Assembly (NCBI RefSeq): GCF_000002995.4
Contig: NW_025062479.1
Span: forward strand, 3,307,721-3,371,720
From: Brugia malayi
Lineage: Eukaryota; Nematoda; Chromadorea; Rhabditida; Onchocercidae
Direction of reading: 5' to 3'
Length of the DNA stretch: 64,000 nucleotides
Every line of letters starts with the position of its first letter. The first letter of the stretch is position 1. Of this stretch, positions 13,371-25,629 are shown piece by piece. A program made the position numbers and the translations under genes. The notes beneath the pieces were generated by a model that was not told where the DNA came from, ran no database searches, and worked only from the letters and a program-made list of their open reading frames with translations.

Positions 13371-14350
13371 GTAATCAGAAGAATGTATTCGTCTGTAATA
13401 AACAAGGCGAGTTCCAGAGCTATCATTTTTTTTTTTTTTTTTTTTGTTGATAAAACATATGCATCGCTGTACAAACTACATAAAACCATTTGTTTCAAAT
13501 TGAAAATGTAGATAAAAATCGAGTTTGTTCGACAGTCTATTTTGGCTACAAATATTGACGTTCCTATATGAGAAAGAAATAAGTGTTGACAAAAATTATG
13601 ACAATAAAGAGATGGAATATGGCATTAAACCTTGAAAGATTTAATCTACTGGGAAAATTTGAGTTCAGTTTTTGCTTTCTTTAGATCTATGAAACCGTAA
13701 TTTGTCACGAAACATTATATGATATGTTCTGGTTGAACCAGTATCTGTCTTGCCCAATTCCAGAGTGACTCTTAGCGTTTTTTGAATAGTCCCTCATCAT
13801 TTTTAAATGATGAGGAATAAATAACTAATGTTTAACTATTACAGATGGAAGAAATTTCTCTACCCATTGTTGACAAAGCTCTCATCAGAAACAAAAAAAA
13901 AATTACTGTTTTTTTTTTATTCCGTTTTGTCTCAAACAGTCAATGAAGCAAAAAATTCTAGATTATTGGCATTAAAATTTTTCCGCCATCGTGAACTTTG
14001 TCATATGATCAACCAACAATAAATTCGCAGTTTCACGTAGACGAGAAGTTAATCTCGACAAGGCGATGTTACTGCTCCAGCCACTGTCACACCCCGCCAC
14101 TACTTCACTGTTACACCAAACCACAACACACAATACCTTTCTACAGAGGAGGTATACCACCTCCTCCGCTTCTATAGTCTGCTTAATGTTGCAATGTGGG
14201 TATTTTGCGGCCGGCCGGGAAGTTGTCCAGATATCCGGCAGTCAGTTTTCCAGTTCCGTTCTTGTCGACAGTGGAATCAAGATTCGTAAGTCTGAATGTG
14301 GGACATGGGCGTCTTCTAGGAACAGGTGTTTTTCGGAAGTACTAGGATTA
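13371..14350. other. 5' flank of the PNKP gene
   Basis: AT-rich up to about 14,030, including a 20-base T run near 13,427-13,446. It then changes to a more GC-rich segment of about 300 bp just upstream of the PNKP start. The latter probably holds the promoter and 5' UTR. An in-frame ATG at 14066 would extend the PNKP N-terminus by 95 codons, but that segment is low in recognisable protein character. Confidence 0.5.
14146..14166. repeat. Perfect 8-bp inverted repeat, 5-base loop
   Basis: The arm GAGGAGGT (14146-14153) is followed by ATACC and then the perfect reverse complement ACCTCCTC (14159-14166). It lies about 185 bp upstream of the PNKP ATG in a GC-richer island. It could fold as a hairpin in the 5' UTR or act as a dyad binding site. 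Function is unknown. Confidence 0.75.
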
Positions 14351-17300
14351 ATGATGACTAAACGATCTTGTACAACTATGTATGACTGGTTAACTAGCAG
14401 CGAAAAAGGTTTGCAACTATTGCTTAACGGTATTGATGTTGTTGATGTTGATATTGTTCAATTTTTCTTTCTTTAACTAATAGAAATCACCACATTTTCA
14501 CCAATGTGTATCATATTTCAAAATCTAGATCGAAAAGATGGCGAAAATGGGGAACGCGTTCGATGGTATTGTGTTGGCAAAGATCTTATAGTCCTTGATT
14601 TCGGTAGCACTAATCACTGTGCAGATGTAGCAGCTTTTGATTTTGGTTGGTTACTAAAGTTCAATCATAATACCTAATTTAACGATGCAAAGTGTGTAAG
14701 TGCCATGAAAGACAATACTTCCGTGCACCTTATTTCCAAAAATATGTTGTATTCAGTAGTCGATACAGGCTATAGTAAGTGCTTCAGTTTCCTTAATCCA
14801 TTCCCCATACTATTATTTTTTTCTTTCAGTTTACTGCATTCACTTGTATTTTATCTCTCCACTTTTCTCAATAAACGAACGATTTTTTCTTCTTAAAAAA
14901 AGAAAAAAAAAATGCTAGAAACGATTGGATTTGAAGCACTAAATTTGTCAGGTCGAGAGGTGGAAAAGCACAAATATTTGATAGACCAGGAAAGGTGCAT
15001 TGAAATTTGTGAGGCGACATGTTATTAGATTGAGGATCTTTGTGGATGGATCCCTATAGTCCCAGTATTTTGTATGTGCTCGTTGTTACTTAAATGGGAT
15101 ATACATAATATATGCAGTTGATGTGGTTAGTACCATGTTTTCGACAAATTAGCTGATCATGATTAATGTACTTAGAATATTATGACTGTTTGCGTCATTT
15201 CAGAGTTTCGTTTAAAAAAAATTAAGCTTGTGCAATGCAAATAATGTTTCACACTTTGTGGCTAAATTTGTAAAGCGTAGTCGGACCTGTTTATTGACAT
15301 AATTTTGCTTGAGATGGCACCGTGGTAGTAACGAAATCAGGCAAGACATTTCCTGAAAGTGAATATGACTGGCAGTTTTTCTGCGAATCCGTACCACAAA
15401 CATTAGCCGAAATTGCTGAAAAGAATTTCAAAGTGGTGATCTTTACAAATCAGCGAGGTATACTAGTAAGTAATTTATCTTCAGAATTTTTTTCCTTTAT
15501 GAATGAAGTAAAATATATATGGTTTAATTCTCTTCGTTTTAGTGAGATGATATTACTGTGAATTATTATTCAAAAGGAACCACTATAAGGGGCAGTTTCT
15601 AGTTCTTTAATTATAGACGGGCTCTCAAGATTGTGATGCTTTCTGCAGAAAAGTGGAGAAAGTGTGTCAACAAATCAAGCTTCCCATACAGGTATCTCTT
15701 TAAGCTCTTTCAGCGAGATATAGAAATTAAATTTTACAGACTGGTTAGCTTCATCTTCAAAAGACTGAATATTGTTTTCACTAACCTCGTGACGAAAAAT
15801 ATCCAGTGTTGGTATTAGGATAGTTTAATTTGATGCATATTCTATAATCGTTAGAATTAGAGAACACTGATTTGTAGATATGGAACAGACTGGCCTAGGC
15901 ATTGCCGTGTACACACATATTTCGCATGTTTACAGTTAGAGAACTAAGTTGTTCTTTTTGCAATTTTTTTTTTAACGAGTTTAAACTTGCATTTTTATCT
16001 CGTACCCTTAATCAATCATTAAGACATACATCTTTCTTTTTTCTTTCAGGGCATTTTTTTTTTATGCACTTCATTTTACAGACATGAAAAGGGGAAAAGA
16101 TAAAACGAAGAGTACGAGCAGGGATTTAGAATTATCATCAAATTTTCATCTGTAGTTTCGTTGACTTTGTTAACGGTTTTCTCAGTGTGCTTCACTTAGT
16201 GTTTTAGCGATTTACTTTTGAGCCGATTTCGTGCAGAATATCTATTTCCTATGCATTAATATGTTAAATGCCGACATGGAAACTGCGGACATATTTTCTG
16301 TCACATGTTCTAGTAAATAAAAAGGAAAAATGAATCATTATGACTATTTATTCGGTAACTCTCAATACTGGAAATTTATACTGTGGGGATCATTATACTT
16401 TAGAGTGGCTGTTGGAAACATAATACAAAGTTATTGTTCAATACATTTTGTTAAGGTATTTGTTTCTCTGGGAACACTGCATTACCGTAAGCCATATGTT
16501 GGTATGTGGAATTACTTTGAAAGCCATGGAAATGGCGGTATTTCAATCAATCGCCAGTCATCATTTTATGTTGGTGATGCTGCAGGTCGCATACAAACGA
16601 ATGTTCGTTTTTTTTTCCTCTTTTATTTCTTCTAATTCATTATTTGTGTTGTTTATTTTTGGACTCATCATGTAAGCAACCATTTATTTCGTTGTTCATT
16701 TATCTATTCTGCTCAGTTTTCATCAAGTAATAACTACTAAACGATTATGAATGGAAATATTAAGTTGGATCCAATTCATTTGAAGATTCGAAAAAAAAAG
16801 GATCATTCAGCTGCTGATCGCTTATTTGCTTTGAATTTTGGTATTAACTTTTTCACACCAGAACAATATTTCTTGAAGCAGATAGAAGTTGAGGATTATA
16901 TATTACCGTCTTTTTCACCATCATCTCTGTTGGATCAAAAAGTTAGCTTGTATGATCCAGGTTTGCCCTTTTTTCTTCTATATTATTCCTTAATTGAAGT
17001 ATTATGTAAGCGGCGAATTTCTTTGTTTAATGTAACAGGATCTATAACATGGATATTCTAATGTAAAAGGGGTAGGAGTTATTTAGCAGCACAAACAGCG
17101 GTGTTATTGATGTCTTGATAGTTTCATTATTATGTTATCCATCCTTACACTTTTCTCTTTGCTTAACTGGTAAGATAGATTGTTATGTTGCTAAAGCCTA
17201 AACTTTTTGTTTTTCCCAAATTCATAAAAATCCGGTTCTTTTGGAGACATAATTTCCCATACACTGTTTCAGAAAATACTCCAATACCAGGTAATGGTTT

Positions 17301-18284
17301 GGAAGTACTCATATTCGTTGGCTATCCTGGGTGTGGTAAAAGTAGTCTTGCTCAAAAATTAGCTGTAGAACACGGATATGGTATAGTGAATCGAGACACA
17401 TTGAAGACGTGGCAGAAATGTGTTGAGAATGCAAAAATTCTTTTGAAACGGCAGCAAAATGTTATTGTCGATAATACTAATGCTGACAGAGAATCGAGGT
17501 TTTATCTTGCTTATATTTACTTCCTTTTCTGACATCCTCTGCCGTAGAGTTGTAAAATCATTATATATTATTGATTTAGATGGTTAGATTTTTTGAGCTT
17601 AGTAAAATTAAAAGATTTTAGAAGCAGTATGTTTCATTACATAAATTTTAAAACAATTTGCAACTCCCTCCTGATTTTTATTTAAAATAGGATTATATTG
17701 TTACATCTGTATTACGTGTAATTACTGTGCCGTGCTATCCTTTACATTGTTTTATTGTGCGTCAGAAAACGATATATCAATCTTGGTAAATCATTTGGAG
17801 CTGATTTGCGGTGCTTTTTGTTCAATTGTACATTAGAACAAGCAGCACATAATTGTAAATATCGTGTCATTGTTGATGCTGAAGAAAAACAAATTGAAGT
17901 TGGCCAAATGATACTTAATGGTTACAAAAAAAAATTTGAGGTATGCTTTCAGTTCCTTGGTTATAAATTTTGATCAGTGAAGAGATATTGAACAGTTTAC
18001 ATCGCTTCCGCTTTGTATCTATGAGAGGCAAAAGTGCTCATTGACATGCTGAGATGTTGTGCTGTCTGGAAAGTGCTGATAAAGATGCAGAGCAAAATAG
18101 ATTTTCAGCACAAGTCGAAGAAGTTAATTCGATAATAATTGAGGTGTCAATCATTTATGAATATTTGTTTAAGGAACCGAAATTATCGGAAGGATTCTCA
18201 TCAATCGTTAAAGTAAATTTCGTACCGGAATTTGATTGTCGTGAGCACGAAGCAATATATCGGATGTATTTATGTGATTCCTGA
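14351..18284 (+). CDS. PNKP: Polynucleotide 5'-kinase / 3'-phosphatase (411 aa)
   Basis: Nine exons close in phase: 14351-14408, 14529-14645, 15314-15465, 15617-15691, 16456-16602, 16786-16960, 17273-17498, 17766-17940 and 18174-18284 (TGA). The acceptor of exon 6 could be 16765 instead, adding 7 codons. The enzyme repairs DNA ends by removing 3'-phosphate and phosphorylating 5'-OH, in single- and double-strand break repair. The HAD phosphatase domain has DFDGT (Asp57 and Asp59), then VVIFTNQRGI, HYRKPYVGMW, FYVGDAAGR and RKKKDHSAADRLFALN. The kinase domain has Walker A GYPGCGKSS (about 258-266), then NRDTLKTWQKC, IVDNTNADRESR and CRCF-like RCFLFNCTLEQAAHN. It ends with a conserved EGFSSIVKVNFVP block. 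There is no FHA domain before the phosphatase, only about 50 residues. The DFDGT motif is split by a phase-1 intron. The start at 14351 is followed at once by a second ATG. Confidence 0.94.
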
Positions 18285-19539
18285 TACAGATATCGGAAAT
18301 TTGTTTTTATGGTTTGTATTAAAGATATCACTGCTTTTTTTTTTTTTTTTTTATGTTTTTTACATGTTCAATTTGTGTAATTTTTTTTTTTTTTTTTTTG
18401 AAATATTATACACTTTGAAAGTTGAAATAAATTGAAATCGCTTTTTCTCATTGTGTACTGTCAAATGTTGATTTCAAATGAACAATGATTATATTTTCAC
18501 TATCTTCTGATACCTTTATTATTTTCGCTAGTCGTGAAAATAAGTTCTTATCAAAATCTGATTATTGTGAATATGGTAGAATACACCGGGTTTGCGTAGT
18601 TGGAGACTGATAAACTATTGTATCCTCAATTTACATGATAGGCTTAACATACGGCGATGTGTAGAGCTTTTTCGTAGTCACGAATTTCTTTGTTTACACT
18701 GGGTGGAGCTTAGAAATTGCCCAGAAGAAGGAATGCCGATGTCATTGCGATATGGGAGCGGTGAAGCAGATGAACAGATGGAGAAGCGGCGTAACAGGAA
18801 GAATGGTTTCTGCGAGGGCTGCTTGTTGCTAGTGATTGTTTTCCTTTGCACAGTAACCGAATGACCCGCCTGCAAGATGAAAAGTACATAAGCGCTGTTC
18901 AGTGTTGGTATCATTTTGTCATGGTTAGTGTGGTCGACCATTTTCTATATCATTGGAACTTCTGATGTCTACAACTGATAATATATTCCTTCTCTCTTGA
19001 CATTGAATTGAAGACTTTGCTTGCGGTTTTTGAGGTCCTTTTCTAAAACTGCGAAGTGTTCTGATGGCAATACGGAATGATACTGACGCTGTAATGATTT
19101 TAATGATCTTTGAGTGTGGTTGTATGAGAAATTGGCCAGTTACTGAAGTGAACTGTTTCTTCCAAAAATCGATAGGGTCTTTTCATCATGGGATGGAAAT
19201 AGTACCAAGTAGAAAGTACAGTAGATCTTCTGAGAAGTGTCTAGAAAGTTCAAATAAACTCTCTTGTTTAGGCAGCGAGTTCTGTTTCCTTGTTCACTGA
19301 TGAGTTGACTAAAAGAAATAAAATATCATCATTTAACGATTGAATCATTATTGCAAGGAAGTTATGGAATTCCTCCATCAGGAATTTCTGGTTTATATGG
19401 AGTTGGATCGCACAGCTGTACCCGTAAATAATGGTAAATGTGTCGTGTATATGGCGAGGACGTATGTTTAGTGTTTAGTTTATGAGAATTGTGGGATTTT
19501 GATTAGAGATTTGAATTTTCTTTGTTACAGATAGGAAGG
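18285..19539. other. Intergenic region between PNKP and the SLC35A gene
   Basis: Two T runs (about 18,335-18,352 and 18,381-18,400) and the PNKP poly(A) signal open the stretch. Open frames at 18592-18864 (+) and 18678-18941 (-) overlap each other and have no exon support. A small candidate 5' exon for the transporter, beginning with an ATG at 19364 and ending at donor CCC|GTAAAT (19423), would join in phase to the acceptor just before 19531. Confidence 0.5.
18426..18431 (+). promoter_or_regulatory. Poly(A) signal of PNKP
   Basis: AATAAA lies 142 nt after the PNKP TGA (18284), following two long T runs. Position and strand fit a short 3' UTR. Confidence 0.6.
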
Positions 19540-21995
19540 ATGTCATCTTGTGGTGAAAATGGGAGACAAGACAGTGGAAGAATTTGGATCAGGAAATATG
19601 CTAGTGCAGAGAAAAAAGGTAGTTACTTGGACGTTTTTGAAAAAAGCTTATGGAAGCAATTATCCAATAGTTTCTCGTGAAGTGTTGCCTGAGGTGTTTT
19701 TTGCTGTGTTTTTCCGAACCGATTGTTGTATTTGTTTTCAGATACAGCAATAAAGTATGTGAGTTTAATAGTCCTTGTGATTCAAAACGCATCACAAGTA
19801 CTAGTTATGCGGTATGTTAGAACGCGACCGCGTGAAATGTTCCTGTCGACAGTGGCAATTTTTTTCGCAGAAGTTGTCAAACTGATTATTTGCATCCTGT
19901 TCCTTACCATCCAGGAAAGGAGTTTGATAAGGTTAACTGGATAATGTCATTACTATTTTGGTCTAAGTAGGGATGGCATTTACGTTGCTTGCAAAAGTTT
20001 ACTCACAAAAGTGAAATTCGCCATTAAGTGAAAGGTGTGGAATATTGATGTAAAATGAGTGTATATTGTGGAGCGTGATAATTGAGATGTCAGTAATTTT
20101 CTTATTAATAGATTTCAGTGTACTGATTGTTAGCGCCCATACTCAAGAAGAATACCAGCTGTTCGTATAAATGCTAAGAACATTTTCAAATTCCTAAAGG
20201 ATTATTCATAATCGTATTCTGATTGTTGTAAGTATCGTGATTCTTTTCCAGATGTTTAAAAGTAATGTATGTAGACATAATCAAGCAACCGATTGATACT
20301 TTGAAAGTGTGCGTGCCAGCCGTGATATATGTTATTCAAAACAATCTGCTTTATGTTGCTGTATCGAATTTACCTGCAGCAACTTATATGGTTTGTCTTT
20401 GAAGCATTCTATTCTAAATCAGTAGTTTAATTGTTAAATATGACATTACAGCTTAATATGATGTTAAAGATGTTGTTGCTGTTTGTGCTTTAAAAATGTT
20501 CATGTTGGATAGTTTTTTCTATTTTTTTTGTCCATGTCATGAAAACTGTGATGGGAGTAGCTTCTGCTGAGTTTGGCGGTTGGCATTTAGTCCTGTTTTT
20601 TTCTTTTTTAGGTAACTTATCAGCTTAAGATTCTTACAACAGCACTTTTCACTGTAACCATTCTTCGAAGACGTCTTTCACTGCTGCAATGGCTGGCCCT
20701 CGTTTTGCTTTTTGGAGGAATCGCATTGGTTCAGTTGGTAAATTTTCTGTCTTTTTTACTCTTAAGCGGTTTTTGATCTTTATTTGGTTATGAACATATT
20801 ATATGCTTAGAGATTTCTTTTCCAGCTGCTCAGATTTCATCTTTTTTGTAAATGTTATATTTTCTTAGTACCATAAATGTTATATTTTTTAGTAATAAAA
20901 TTAAAAACAATTTTTTAAAGGATGATCAAAGAGCCAGTACGAAGGTAATTAAGGGAAACATGACATCAATTCGAGACGACAATTCCAAAAGTGCAAAATC
21001 GGGAACACCTTACAAACATATTGTAGAACAAAATCCTATCAATGGTTTCGCTGCTGTTTTAGTCGCATGTATTTTATCAGGTAAGCAAATCGGAATGCAA
21101 AATCCGTCGATGTTATAGCGGAGGTTTCCTGAAGTTTTTTTGTTGAGATGTCATTATTAATTTTATCAGAATTACTGGCTTGACTTTTTTTTTCAGTGTT
21201 TTCATTGCTTTCATATGGCATCGATTTGCTTTTTATGTGTTGAAAAAGTGACCATACATAGTAAATTAGGCGACCTAATTTTTTTCCGTTTTTTTTTTTT
21301 TTGGTTTTTCTGCTTTCTTAATTTTTCCAGTTCTAACTTGAATCATTGCAGGATTTTCCGGTATATATTTGGAGAAAATATTGAAGGACTCGGATGTGTC
21401 AGTATGGATACGAAATGTGCAACTTGCGATTATCTCACTTCCAGTCGCTTTGGCCAATGTTTTCGTAGGTTTTCATTTCCTTAGTTTTCCAACTTTACTA
21501 AAAATATAGGAAAATTTTATTTTCTTATTAGTTGTGTTGGAAATAAGTGACAGTGAAGTAGTGCGTAGCAGCTCTTCCTTTGTGCGAAATTTGTTAAGAC
21601 TCCAATTTTTGTTCTATATTCCAACCTATTTTTGACATTTTTAGATACAGGATAGCAGGCGAGTGCTAGAACAGGGTATGTTAGTTGGTTTTGATATTGT
21701 GGTTTGGTGTCTGATTATGTTATCGTCGATCGGTGGTATTACTGTTGCTGTTGTCATAAAATACGCCGATAATATTCTGAAGGCATTTGCTGCATCTATT
21801 GCCATCATTGTGGCTTGCATCGCATCTGCAGTGCTTTTTCAGTTCCGCCCAGCTGCTCTGTTTCTTGTTGGTACCGTTTTTGTCATTGGAGCTATTTTCA
21901 TGTATAGTTTGTTTCCTTATAAGAAGAAATATCAACAAACTGCGACTGAGCCTCCACATGCAGATCAACAGAAAGAAGAAACAGTAACTGTTTAA
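19540..21995 (+). CDS. SLC35A-type nucleotide-sugar transporter (385 aa)
   Basis: Seven exons close in phase: 19540-19618, 19742-19931, 20252-20390, 20612-20737, 20921-21080, 21352-21464 and 21645-21995 (TAA). The protein has about ten hydrophobic segments and the family landmarks of Golgi UDP-galactose/UDP-GlcNAc/CMP-sialate carriers. These include [91 protein letters not shown], the [17 protein letters not shown] loop and a final helix followed by a short acidic tail. By family it exchanges UDP-sugars for UMP to feed glycosylation in the Golgi. Substrate cannot be decided from sequence; UDP-Gal or UDP-GlcNAc is more likely because nematodes lack sialic acid. The ATG at 19540 is preceded by an AG acceptor-like TTACAG at 19530, which could be a trans-splice site or the end of an intron from an upstream exon. 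Confidence 0.92.
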
Positions 21996-23888
21996 TGACT
22001 GGATGATGGCTGATTACTATTCAAATTTTTTTTTTTTGCTTCTTTAGAATTTCTTATTTTATATATCACTATCAAACAATGCAATATGAAGCATCACTTC
22101 TAAGCTCTCTTATAACACAAACCATTTTGTAATGTTTGGAGTAATTCTGCATAGGAAACTGAGTACAGATTTTTATATGTTGATGAGCTTCTATTATTCT
22201 TTACTTTCTATTATTGTTATTTTCATGTCATTTATATGTGTGCTCCGATCTTCGTAGATTATAAGTTTATTCTATGCAAGTATAGGAGTGAATTCATAGG
22301 TTCATTAGAAAAAGCATTGCTGATATTGTCCTTGAATTTTAACTCTCTGCCAAGTTTGTTTTCACAGTTTCTAAAATTCTTGACCCGAGGTTTGTTGGTT
22401 TGATTTTTAATAGGCGTATTATTCTTTTTTTTGGAGCTATTTCTGTTTTAATGTCTATTGTTATAGCCTAATTTTCTTTATATTTTCTCCGGCACTGATA
22501 TAAGTATGTAATGGGGACGTATTTTCTTAAAGTTTTTATTCAAAAGGTTGTTGGCTTCGTAAAATTTCCAGTATATGTACCAGTTTTAATTTATTTTAAG
22601 TCCACATATTTCTTCAGCTTCATTTGCCTTTTTGTTATCGAACGGTATATGATGTTAAAAGGTGCAAAGGTTTTCGGTCGCTAAATTATTTCCTTCATCC
22701 ATTTTTCCAATACTTTTGTAACCTGTGCTCATGCCTGTTCTTTTTTTTTTTTTTTTCTTCAATTTGTTATTTGTTCCTTCACATATTTGAAAACTTCTCT
22801 ACTTTATGAACAGTGTGGTATCTTTGAATCTTTCTGCATAATAGTTGTTCCAGAAGAATACTTTGTATGGTTTTTATTCTAAAATATCTGTATGTTAGTT
22901 ACGTAATAAGCGTTGATTCTGTTTGTAATGGTAATTGATTAATATTCTTAAAATTGGTTTCAATGTTGAAACCGGTGTTGAAGTAAGACAGGATAATTGA
23001 CTTCCTGTCGTTGTTTTGATTTGAATGTTGCATTTAATAAAAGCATTTACCATAACTGAAATGAACATTTACATGTAGGAAGCAAATGTTACATGGAATC
23101 ACGGGCTAAATTTTTGGTGGTCGCTCGCGTGAAATGCATTACAGTAGTTTGGTTTCGAACAGAACATGTTTCTTATATCAGTGAAAGAAGTATTTTTATA
23201 AGAGCAGATCACCAAGTGGTTGCTATTATTCGTGTAGGTTTATGGATTCGGTCCTCAAAGTATGGGTGTTATCAAACTCTAAAATGGATAGGTCAGGGAG
23301 TTGTTGCAGTATTTAGAATTTTTTATTAATTCAAGAAATTTAAGGTGTTGAATATCTGCAGTGGACCAGGTACCTTGCTTTATTTCTAGGATAGTGTGAC
23401 ACTCATTATTTTGCAAAGAAAAAAGATGTGGAAGTATTACATCGGAATTAGTTGAAAGCATGTGAGAGTACGTAATATAAACCCGTAGCTTCCTATTTCG
23501 CTTTTGTATGTTACAGTTTTTCTCGTTGATTTTTTGAAGTTCTATGTACAGATGATTTTCACCTAGTTCCCTCATTTTTTGTCCAACGATTTATATTACA
23601 TATTCATTTAAAAATCAACTGTTCTTGACTGTATGAGGAAGAAAGAAAAATTATTTTCAGCATCAATTTTTTAAGGTGTGGAGTATCGCAAATATCAAGT
23701 GATGATTGAATACCTTGCATATTCAAAATCCATCTAGTTCCTTTTGTCGATTTCTTTTATATCCTGTTTAGTTAATGAGTATTTATACATTAACGAGAAC
23801 TTTTTGAAGTTAATCCATACCACAACTCACAGGATACGGTATGAGGAATTGTTGATAAGTAATCCGTAGATAGTGTATATATAATCTT

Positions 23889-23923
23889 AAAATTAGTATG
23901 TAAAAGAACATTACAAAACTTTG
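23889..23923 (+). repeat. 35-bp direct repeat, copy 1
   Basis: This copy begins AAAATTAGTATGTAAAAGAA and ends ACAAAACTTTG. It is identical to 24156-24190, 267 bp away in the same orientation. The flanks of the two copies differ. Confidence 0.9.
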
Positions 23924-24155
23924 GGTCCGGTTGTAGTCCGAACAAAAAAATAAAAATAAATCCTGCTGAACTGGCGAACTATTATTGATGGGCAATGCTT
24001 CGTTTTTATGTTTTTTTTTTTTTTTTTTTTTTCTTTTTATTTACTATGAATTAACAAAAAAAAAAATCCAACTTTTTGGAAAACTAGTAAATAAATTCAT
24101 TAATTGATGAAAAACTTCCGATAATACATTCACAGCACTATCCTTTTGAGCCAAC

Positions 24156-24190
24156 AAAATTAGTATGTAAAAGAACATTACAAAACTTTG
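24156..24190 (+). repeat. 35-bp direct repeat, copy 2
   Basis: Exact second copy of 23889-23923, in the same orientation. The DNA between the copies contains a T run of about 20 and an A run near 24,056-24,066. No transposase frame or terminal inverted repeats were seen. Confidence 0.9.
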
Positions 24191-25629
24191 CAAAAAATTT
24201 GCGAGTAGGAGACATTCTGTATTTTAATTTGTTACACTGATATACGAAAACTACAGTGTTCAACCTTACCGATATTGTCAGTGAAAGCTAGCACGAAATC
24301 AAAAATCTTCGCAGTAAATTTTTCACTATTTCAAAATGTAGTGTTTTCTTAAAAAATTCAAAATAATATATGCAGCAAATACCACGTTGGTCTTAGGCAA
24401 TGGTTTCTAGATAGTAAACGAAAAATTTTACATTGGAATTTGAAAATCTTCAAAGTATTCAAAGATACTGTAAGCCCTTTCGTACTGTACATCGCTACTT
24501 TCAAAAGCAGTTAGTAAACTTTGGTAGCCATTTCAATCAAAGATAAGTTTTTACTGCTTTATTAATACAACCATGCACACAACTTTTAGAAATATAATCC
24601 TTAACTACTGCCATTCCAAAGTTATCTGGCTCCCATGATAACATGACAAGAATAACAACTCAGCAATTGTTCGACACTTCCAAATTCCATAATTAAGTTA
24701 TTATACCGTATTCCTTTGGCTTGATGAAGTTTCTGAAATTTTTATTCTAGAACAGTTATTGATAATGCCTGATCTTTATTATCCTTAAATCGCTATAAGG
24801 ATAGATTTTGGAGAAGCAACGAAAAATACATAAGACACAGAAGTGGCTAGTTTAAGCAATTAGCTGTTTATAGCTAACTGTTAAGTATGTTTAAGAACAT
24901 TTTGTTAACATTTTTTACCTTCTGTGTTCTTCAGCTTATGTTTTAATACATCTCATTTACCGTAGTACTAATCTTGCAGTTGTTCCTCCTACCTGCTTAT
25001 ATCACAACTCTATTCTATTAGAGTTATCGAGAGATAATCTTATTGGAGCAGATTTCGCTTTTTTGGACAGTTATTTCTGGAAGAATTGTAAACAGTCACA
25101 AACAAAGTGCTCATTGCAGGAACTTATGACTTTCAGAATAAATATTTTAAGCTAAAAATATATTCTTAACAAATGTAATTTAAAGATCATTTTTCTACTA
25201 TATAGAAGGACTGCCATAAGAATAAATGAAAATTGAAATATTTTTCAATTTTACAAGATCAAAATTTATAATTATTGGTGGTATTGTCGAAAATCGGACG
25301 ATAGAAACTTGTGGAGCAGCGGAATCAACGGTATACAAGAAATATCACTAGGAAAGCTTTGGATAATTATCACAGTTGAAGGTGTTGAAGGGAGGAGTGA
25401 AATACTGATAAGAACCTGCCTGCCTACTGCATAAACATTTATCACCTCAGGAAAAATTCGAATTGCCGCGCGTTTTGATTGAACTTCCGGAACATTCTTG
25501 CGCAACGAGTACTGTGCACAGTATGATTTTAGGCTAGCAACTGGCCTAAAAATTGGTTGGTGGGACTTTTGTTGTAATCTGGAGTTTTGGGTTGCTGGTG
25601 TGTGGTTGGTTCAGTCTTTTTCTCTTCAG

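Larger units (their letters stand above)
21996..25629. other. Intergenic and 3' flank, no supported gene
   Basis: The long 3' flank of the transporter has T-rich tracts and an AATAAA at 23036-23041, followed by AT-rich DNA with a 35-bp direct repeat (23,889 and 24,156). Open frames at 23093-23329 (+), 23279-23575 (-) and 25272-25505 (-) have no exon borders or recognisable motifs. The far end may hold 5' exons of the Tudor gene that I could not define. Confidence 0.5.

Noticed and set aside
24000..24066. Poly(T)/poly(A) runs as a mobile-element tail
   Set aside because: Such homopolymer runs are common throughout this window and no element body or target duplication is associated.
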